Source: B8-G4 sp033720735 (GTDB taxonomy: Bacteria > Bacteroidota > Bacteroidia > Chitinophagales > Saprospiraceae). From it: a stretch of 12,285 nucleotides of DNA. The stretch's first letter is position 1. Each line of letters opens with the position of its first letter. A program made the translations under genes and the position numbers. The DNA lies in contig JAWWBX010000108.1 of the NCBI GenBank assembly GCA_033720735.1, positions 1 through 12,285 on the forward strand. Direction: 5' to 3'. The notes under the pieces were generated by a model. The model saw only the letters and a program-made list of their open reading frames with translations, did not search any database and was not told the origin of the DNA. Below, one piece after another: positions 7,402 through 12,285 of the stretch.

Positions 7402-8208
7402 ATGTTGTTCAAACGCATCGAAGCGGATCGCAATCTTGCAGACCTTGTCAGGGAGTTTTGGATCGTCGAAGACGATCAGGAGCACATTGTCCGCCAGAAG
7501 ATCATCCCGGACGGGTTTTGCGAGATCGTGATCCATTATGGAGATCCGTACCGGATCAATCTTCACGGACCATGGGAAGCCCAGGGGCGCATCCTGCTGG
7601 CTTCACAGATCACGGGTCATTTTTTCCTTGAGAATACCGGGCGCTCAGGCATGCTTGGTATCAAGCTGATGCCAACCACGCCCTTCCTGTGGTTTGCAGC
7701 TGACATGCCGGCTCTCACCGATCGGGTGGTCGACCTGGCTGAGATCGCACCAGCGGCACATCAATCGCTGGAGGCATTGGCGCACGCCGGGCTGTCGGTG
7801 ACCGAGCGGGTGGAAACGGCACAACGGTGGGTACAACGGCAGCGGATCACCCTGTCCGACCGCGTGCAGCGCATCGCAGAGGTCACCAGATCGATCATGG
7901 CCGCCAACGGACTCATCGACATTGCTGGCCTCGCTCGCCAACATGCCATGAGCCGAAGGCATCTGGAGCGGGAGTTCAAGGCCATCATCGGGGTGACTCC
8001 CAAGTTCTTTGCCCGGATCCAGCAATTCAACTACATCTTTACCTGCATGCAGGCCCGGGACCGGTCGTGGATCGATGTGGCGCTCAAGTCAGGCTACTTC
8101 GACCAGTCTCACTTCATCAAGAACTTCAAAGCCTTCACCGGTGAGCAACCTTCACAATACGGATTCGACGAAGAGAACATGGCCAATTTCTTTCTGAGAC
8201 CTAAGTGA
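7402..8208 (+). CDS. AraC-family transcriptional regulator with DUF6597-like N-terminal domain
   Basis: A 268-residue cytoplasmic regulator. Residues 1-115 (LVREFWIVEDD; IIPDGFCEIVIHYGD; GIKLMPTTPF) match the DUF6597-type sensor domain common in Bacteroidota AraC proteins. Residues 155-255 form the double helix-turn-helix. The first helix pair is at IAGLARQHAMSRRHLEREFK and the second at WIDVALKSGYFDQSHFIKNFK, followed by the usual family-ending FTGEQPSQY. Length is typical. The inducer and targets cannot be read from sequence; neighbouring DUF2911, DUF6265 and permease genes are possible targets, but nothing shows it. The gene has its own spacer after the upstream terminator. Its TGA stop overlaps the first copy of the downstream heptamer repeat. 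Confidence 0.93.
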   Translation: MLFKRIEADRNLADLVREFWIVEDDQEHIVRQKIIPDGFCEIVIHYGDPYRINLHGPWEAQGRILLASQITGHFFLENTGRSGMLGIKLMPTTPFLWFAADMPALTDRVVDLAEIAPAAHQSLEALAHAGLSVTERVETAQRWVQRQRITLSDRVQRIAEVTRSIMAANGLIDIAGLARQHAMSRRHLEREFKAIIGVTPKFFARIQQFNYIFTCMQARDRSWIDVALKSGYFDQSHFIKNFKAFTGEQPSQYGFDEENMANFFLRPK

Positions 8209-8304
8209 TTCCAGATTCCAGATGCCAGATTCCAGATGCCAGATTCCAGATGCCAGACACTAGAGGTTAGATATTAGATATTAGAATTTAGAAGTGACGA
8301 ACTA
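8207..8304. repeat. Heptamer tandem array (GATTCCA/GATGCCA, then GAnnnnA words)
   Basis: Seven perfect or near-perfect heptamers run from 8207 to 8255: GATTCCA twice, then GATGCCA and GATTCCA alternating, ending on GATGCCA. The 7-bp register continues with changed words: GACACTA, GAGGTTA, GATATTA twice, GAATTTA, GAAGTGA and the degenerate CGAACTA, to 8304. Thirteen of the fourteen units begin GA and end A. The array begins inside the stop codon of the AraC gene. Confidence 0.9.
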
Positions 8305-8325
8305 GTGAAATAAACCAACAAAGCT

Positions 8326-8365
8326 AGAGCACTGAGGCACTCGGGAACCAGAGCACTAGAGCACT
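8326..8365. repeat. Octamer array AGAGCACT
   Basis: Five consecutive 8-bp units: AGAGCACT, GAGGCACT, CGGGAACC (degenerate), AGAGCACT and AGAGCACT. This is a different word from the heptamers to the left and from the ATGAACAC octamers that begin 3 bp to the right. Confidence 0.75.
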
Positions 8366-8368
8366 AGC

Positions 8369-8416
8369 ATGAACACATGAACACATGAACACATGAACAC
8401 GTGAACACATGAACAC
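8369..8416. repeat. Six-copy octamer array ATGAACAC
   Basis: Six tandem copies of ATGAACAC, the fifth being GTGAACAC. The array ends 66 bp before the DUF6265 start. Each unit offers an ATG (or GTG) quickly closed by a TGA, so the array itself encodes no peptide of useful length. The remaining spacer to 8482 shows no clear promoter element. Confidence 0.93.
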
Positions 8417-8482
8417 GATTTGACGCATTTTTCCTATCGTCACTCCGTTCTGACCGACAACTTTGCCGCAAATCTTTATCGT

Positions 8483-8938
8483 ATGATCAGATCAATCACT
8501 CTCTGCGCACTCCTGTTGGGAGTTTGTAGTTTCTGTCTTTCTCAGGAGACCTCGTCGATGGCGACACTTGCCTGGCTTGAGGGTACCTGGGAGCGGACCG
8601 ACATGTCGGGTGAAAAGAAGGCGTTTGAGATCTGGAAGCGAACGGATGACGGCTTCTCCGGTATCGGATTCACGATGCGAGGCCAGGACACCACGTTTGT
8701 TGAACACCTCCGGATCGTGGCAAAGGACGGACATTTGCACTACGTGGCGACGGTCGACCATAACCCCGGACCGGTCTATTTCCGGATGCGGGATATTTCA
8801 GAAAAGGGCTTTGTTGCCGAAAACCCTGCCCATGATTTTCCGAAACGTATCGGATATGACCGAAACGGACAGACGATGACTGCTGTCGTTTCTGCCGGAG
8901 ATCAGGGATTTTCGGTGAAGTTCAGGAAGCTTGAGTGA
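8483..8938 (+). CDS. Secreted DUF6265 family protein
   Basis: A 151-residue protein whose signal peptide MIRSITLCALLLGVCSFCLS is probably cleaved before QET; the LLGVC stretch is a poor lipobox, so lipidation is doubtful. The mature part shows the DUF6265 pattern: LAWLEGTWERTD, then EIWKRTDDGFSGIGF, DTTFVEHLRI, and ENPAHDFPKRIGYDR near the end. These are lipocalin-like beta-barrel proteins of unknown function. The frame stays open upstream to a TTG at 8420, but ATG at 8483 was chosen because it places the signal peptide at the N-terminus. The gene converges tail to tail with the minus-strand permease, with 13 bp between stops and no terminator. Confidence 0.88.
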   Translation: MIRSITLCALLLGVCSFCLSQETSSMATLAWLEGTWERTDMSGEKKAFEIWKRTDDGFSGIGFTMRGQDTTFVEHLRIVAKDGHLHYVATVDHNPGPVYFRMRDISEKGFVAENPAHDFPKRIGYDRNGQTMTAVVSAGDQGFSVKFRKLE

Positions 8939-8951
8939 TCCATGAAGGTGT

Positions 8952-11306
8952 TCACTCTACCTTGAGGCATTCCTGGGGATGCACGCGCGCCGACTTGAGC
9001 GCCTGGCTGGCAACTGTGAGCCATGCAATCACCAGTACAGCAGCGCCTGCGTAAACAAAAAGCCATGGACTCAGATCGATGCTGTAGACGAAGCGCTGCA
9101 ACCATGATGACAAGGCCAGGAAAGCCAATGGCAGCGCAATGACGATCGAGATCAGGACGAGTTTGGAAAAGTCTCGGGTAAGCATCGTTACAATGTTGAG
9201 GATCGTCGCTCCCAGGATCTTTCGAATGCCGATTTCCTTTTTCCTGCGCTCCGCTGTAAACATGGCCAGACCCAGCAATCCCAGACAGGAAATGATGATT
9301 GCCAGCCCTGCGAAGTAGCGGGAGAGGGCCGACACGCGTTGTTCGGCGGCATACTGCAGTGTGTATTCCTCATCGACAAAGTCCGGGTTGAAGGCAAACC
9401 CGGGATTAAAGGATTCGTAGAGTTCCTGCAGGTTCTTCAGACCTTCCTGGACCTGTCCGTCAGCCAGCCGTACCATCACGTACCAGGTATTTGCCGGTGA
9501 AAGGCGAAAGAACAATGGCCTGATTTCTTCGTGCAGCGATTGAAAATGGAAGTTCTCAACCACACCGACGATCCGGAGATCGTAGCGGTCCCACAATCGT
9601 ACGGTTTGACCGATCGGATCTGCGAGGCCCATCACTTCGATGCCTCTCTCATTGAAAATGACGTTTGCCGTATCCCCGCCGAATTCCCTGGAAAAGTCAC
9701 GACCCCGGGTGAGATTGATTCCCAGGGTGTTGAGGGCATTGTAATTGACTGCAACATTCTCGAAGAGAATGCGCGACTCCGGATGTTTTCCCGGCCACTG
9801 GAGCCCGTGCGTATTGTTCTGCCTTCCGATCAGGTCATGGCCGATCGTTGTCGCTTCCACAACGCCGCGAAGCCGCATCGCCTGTTCTACGAAAGTGTCG
9901 TAACGGTCTTCGAGTTGCCCCTCGATGTTGAAGTACACCAGGTGTTCCTTGTCGTACCCCAGATTTTTGGATTGCACGTACTGGAGTTGCTTGTACACGA
10001 CCAGCACTGATACGATCAGGATGGCCGACAGGATGAACTGGAAAATGACCAGGCCCCGTCGGACCAGCAATTCGCCAGCCGATCCGCGCATCTCGCCTTT
10101 GAGCACTGCCGCTGGTTTCAACCGTGACAGGTACAGCGCAGGATAGCTGCCGGCAATCAATCCGGTCATTGCTGTGAGCCCCAGGAACATACCGGCCAAT
10201 TGCCACGAAGGGGCGATCGTCAGCTCCTTTCCGGTCAGCAGGTTGAAATGAGGTAGGATAAGCCGGGCAATGACAACCGCCGTGACAAGTGAGAAAAGGG
10301 CGGTAAGCAGTGATTCCAGGAGAAATTGTCGGGCAAGAGCCGATTTGCTGGCGCCGATGGTCTTTTTCACTCCGACTTCCCGGGCGCGCCGGGAAGCTCG
10401 CGCGGTGGCCAGATTCATGAAGTTGATACATGCGATGCCCAGAATGAACACTGCGATGAGCGTAAACAATCGGACATATTCGATACGGCCGCCGGCGGGT
10501 TTGCCATTTTCGAAGCGTCCGCGCAAATACAAGTCCGAAAATTTCTTCAGGAACAAAGTGACATGAGAACCCTCATTTCTCTGCTTGACAAAGTCTGCAA
10601 TCTTGCGCTCGACGGTCGCAGCATCGGCTCCTTCGCGCAAGGTAACGATCGTATTGGGGCCGTTGCTGCCCCAGCTGAGCACCCAGCTGTTTTCGCTTTT
10701 GTATTTCTCCCAGGTCAGGAGAAAGTCAAACTGAAGTGTTGAGTAAGGGGGAAAATCCTCATAGACTCCGGACACCAGCAAGCTCGATGCATGCTGGAAT
10801 TCAACCATTTGTCCCAGCGCTGCGGAACTTGACCCGAACAGCGCGATCGCAGTGCTTTCGGACAAAACAATGTTTGCAGGATCAGCCAGCACATCATCCG
10901 GCGTCCCGTGCAGCAGGGGATAGCTAAAAAGATGGAAAAAATCATGACCGACGTGGAGTCCCTCGGCCGTCAGATTGTGGTCACCGTGTGACAGCGTGTA
11001 GGTGTCACCCCATTCCGTGGTTGCGGCGTGCTCGATGTCAGGGATCTCTTCGGCCAGGGTTTCTGCCAGTAGTCCGGGTGTAGAACGGGTCGCCATGATG
11101 TTGTCAGCATAGTGCTGATATTCCATCACCTGAAACAAGCGCTCATCCTTTGCATGGAAACGGTCTATTTTCAACTCATCACTGACCCACAACAAGATCA
11201 GCAGCGCACAGGCAAGCCCTGTCGAAAGGCCGATCAGGTTGATCAGAAAGGTGCTTTTATGCCGACGGAAATTTCGGAGGGCGAGCTTGACGGAGTGGCG
11301 GAACAT
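8952..11306 (-). CDS. FtsX/MacB-type ABC transporter permease (full length)
   Basis: A 784-residue inner-membrane protein of the large Bacteroidota permease family. The first helix (about 19-41, LINLIGLSTGLACALLILLW) leads into a periplasmic MacB-like core (about 45-270). The first FtsX domain follows (about 280-400) with REVGVKKTIGAS, then a second helix near 418-440 and a second periplasmic region. The final FtsX domain spans about 665-780 with KKEIGIRKILGAT. The duplicated (R/K)(E/K)(V/I)G(V/I)(K/R)K signature contacts the ATPase in such transporters. No ATPase or membrane-fusion gene is nearby, so the partner must be encoded elsewhere. Substrate is unknown; MacB relatives export peptides or lipid-linked molecules, or transmit mechanical signals across the membrane. 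Start is ATG and length is normal. Confidence 0.93.
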   Translation of the reverse strand: MFRHSVKLALRNFRRHKSTFLINLIGLSTGLACALLILLWVSDELKIDRFHAKDERLFQVMEYQHYADNIMATRSTPGLLAETLAEEIPDIEHAATTEWGDTYTLSHGDHNLTAEGLHVGHDFFHLFSYPLLHGTPDDVLADPANIVLSESTAIALFGSSSAALGQMVEFQHASSLLVSGVYEDFPPYSTLQFDFLLTWEKYKSENSWVLSWGSNGPNTIVTLREGADAATVERKIADFVKQRNEGSHVTLFLKKFSDLYLRGRFENGKPAGGRIEYVRLFTLIAVFILGIACINFMNLATARASRRAREVGVKKTIGASKSALARQFLLESLLTALFSLVTAVVIARLILPHFNLLTGKELTIAPSWQLAGMFLGLTAMTGLIAGSYPALYLSRLKPAAVLKGEMRGSAGELLVRRGLVIFQFILSAILIVSVLVVYKQLQYVQSKNLGYDKEHLVYFNIEGQLEDRYDTFVEQAMRLRGVVEATTIGHDLIGRQNNTHGLQWPGKHPESRILFENVAVNYNALNTLGINLTRGRDFSREFGGDTANVIFNERGIEVMGLADPIGQTVRLWDRYDLRIVGVVENFHFQSLHEEIRPLFFRLSPANTWYVMVRLADGQVQEGLKNLQELYESFNPGFAFNPDFVDEEYTLQYAAEQRVSALSRYFAGLAIIISCLGLLGLAMFTAERRKKEIGIRKILGATILNIVTMLTRDFSKLVLISIVIALPLAFLALSSWLQRFVYSIDLSPWLFVYAGAAVLVIAWLTVASQALKSARVHPQECLKVE

Positions 11307-11376
11307 GGTGACCGGGGTTTTGCTCTAAAGAGGCTCGGCAAATGTGAAAGTTGCACTCACCCCCTTACCTAGTAGT

Positions 11377-11399
11377 ACGCAACCCGTTCTGTCTTGCGT
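11377..11399. promoter_or_regulatory. Inverted repeat in the divergent permease spacer
   Basis: ACGCAA (11377-11382) and TTGCGT (11394-11399) are perfect inverted 6-mers separated by 11 bp, inside the 156-bp spacer between the two divergent permeases. The size and spacing suit a dimeric regulator binding site, but 6-bp arms can arise by chance. No convincing promoter elements were seen in the spacer. Confidence 0.3.
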
Positions 11400-11462
11400 T
11401 GTCTATTAAGCGATAGCGATGGCTCTGTCGCGCACGATCGATCAACTCCTAACACACCTCAA

Positions 11463-12191
11463 ATGATCAAAAGCTACATCAAGACCGCCCTCCGCAATCT
11501 CTGGAAGTTCAAGGGATACACGCTCATCAATATCCTCGGGCTGGCCATCGGCATGGCTTGTGTCATGCTCATCATGCTCTACGTCCGGTCAGAGTTGAGC
11601 TATGATACCTTTCACAAACATGCCGACCGGATCTACCGGTTGAACATCGAAGCCACCAACCCGCAGACGGGCGCCGTTTCGCAACGGGCAATCGGGCCGT
11701 TCCGCCTGGCACGTGAAATGCGCGTGGATTTTTCCGATCTCGACCACATCGTGCGGTTTGCACCTCAGACACGAGAGACTGTGATCAAGGATGACCAGCA
11801 ATATCTTGAACAGAACCTGGCGTTCGTGGATCCGGAAGTCCTGGAGGTCTTTACTTTTCCACTCTCGAAAGGAGATCCGCAGAGCGTCCTCGAACAGCCG
11901 TTCTCACTGATCCTGACACGGGAGGTGGCGCGCAAGTACTTCGGCGAGCAGGATCCCATCGGCCAGACATTACAACTCCGCGGGCGCGATTTCGAGATCA
12001 CCGGCATCCTGGAGGAAGTGCCGGCCAATTCACAATTCCGGTTTGACATCATGGTCTCCATGCATTGCGCAGAGCAGGTCTTCTCACGCATTGTTCTTGA
12101 GAACTGGGGCGAGGGGTATGTCGAGACCTTCGTGCAGGTGCCTCCCGGCGCAACGCCGGCGGAAAGAAGCGATCGCGATTCTCGGCCGTGA
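11463..12191 (+). CDS. FtsX/MacB-type ABC transporter permease, truncated after the first periplasmic region
   Basis: The N-terminus MIKSYIKTALRNLWKFKGYT, the first helix (about 20-43, ILGLAIGMACVMLIMLYV) and the MacB-like core to about residue 234 (GYVETFVQVPPGATPAE) are typical. They parallel the divergent neighbour: same architecture, clearly different sequence. Full members are about 780-800 residues; here the frame ends after 242, and the last eight residues (RSDRDSRP) do not look like the family. Both FtsX domains are missing. The change near 12160 coincides with a jump in G+C and an opposing cytochrome fragment, so the gene was either broken by a rearrangement or is a chimeric assembly. 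The frame is open upstream to 11394, but the ATG at 11463 gives the family N-terminus. Confidence 0.85.
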   Translation: MIKSYIKTALRNLWKFKGYTLINILGLAIGMACVMLIMLYVRSELSYDTFHKHADRIYRLNIEATNPQTGAVSQRAIGPFRLAREMRVDFSDLDHIVRFAPQTRETVIKDDQQYLEQNLAFVDPEVLEVFTFPLSKGDPQSVLEQPFSLILTREVARKYFGEQDPIGQTLQLRGRDFEITGILEEVPANSQFRFDIMVSMHCAEQVFSRIVLENWGEGYVETFVQVPPGATPAERSDRDSRP

Positions 12192-12285
12192 TGGCGTGAC
12201 CGGCGCGGGCCATCGGTGACGCCGCGTGGGCGGCTCGAAGAGCCGGATGACAAACGGCGCAGCTCTCCGAGCCCACGTAGGGAGC
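12166..12285 (-). CDS. Fragment of a multiheme c-type cytochrome-like protein, open at the window edge
   Basis: Read from the right edge, the minus strand encodes PYVGSESCAVCHPAL followed by a stretch containing SPMARAG. The CAVCH heme c motif is at 12247-12261. The pattern 'YVGS-x-x-C-x-x-CHP ... PMARA' is typical of the first heme site of periplasmic multiheme cytochromes, often fused to tetratricopeptide repeats, in Acidobacteria-like and other GC-rich bacteria. About 40 codons are visible. The 5' end lies beyond the window, and the downstream part runs into the antisense of the broken permease near 12160. G+C is high: 76 of the last 105 bases. It is unrelated to the CcoO and CcoP heme domains in this window. 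The family reading is likely; the exact protein is unknown. Confidence 0.55.

Noticed and set aside
8207..8416. CRISPR array
   Set aside because: The units are 7-8 bp and directly adjacent, with no 25-40 bp repeats, no unique spacers and no cas genes.
8420..8482. TTG start at 8420 for the DUF6265 gene
   Set aside because: It would add 21 polar residues in front of an evident signal peptide; the ATG at 8483 gives the expected N-terminus.
8933..8957. Inverted repeat GAGTGA/TCACTC between the convergent DUF6265 and permease genes as a terminator
   Set aside because: It arises because both genes end in GAG-TGA; it has a 13-base loop, only 6-bp arms and no T-run.

Overview
The window looks like a chromosomal segment (or contig end) from a moderately GC-rich member of the Bacteroidota. 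The main evidence is gene architecture. The cbb3 oxidase subunits CcoN and CcoO are one fused protein, CcoP has a single heme, and the cluster order is ccoS-ccoNO-ccoQ-ccoP-ccoG-fixH-safE. DUF2911 and DUF6265 proteins and large ATPase-less FtsX/MacB-type permeases also fit, and Shine-Dalgarno sequences are weak or absent. A Saprospiria-like lineage is possible, but the sequence alone does not settle it.

Left half (36-6132, minus strand): a compact seven-gene operon for a cbb3-type cytochrome c oxidase and its assembly factors. CcoNO, CcoQ and CcoP form the oxidase. CcoS, CcoG, FixH and the SafE-like membrane protein are the assembly and copper-handling set. All junctions are 34 bp or less, so one transcript starting upstream of ccoS is likely. 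The copper ATPase ccoI, often found beside ccoS, is not here. Upstream of ccoS is a perfect 16-bp palindrome (6206-6221) of the Crp/Fnr operator type, a good candidate for oxygen or redox control.

Middle (6415-8938, plus strand): a secreted DUF2911 protein followed by a strong intrinsic terminator, an AraC-family regulator, a repeat-rich spacer (8207-8416) and a secreted DUF6265 protein. The spacer contains three successive arrays of 7- or 8-bp words and is the most unusual non-coding sequence in the window.

Right part (8952-12285): two divergently oriented FtsX/MacB-type ABC permeases. The second is cut off after about 235 residues, near 12160. The last ~120 bases are much richer in G+C and read, on the opposite strand, as a fragment of an unrelated multiheme c-type cytochrome (a YVGSESCAVCH motif). 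This abrupt change is either a real rearrangement or an assembly chimera. No complete new defence or mobile system was recognised.
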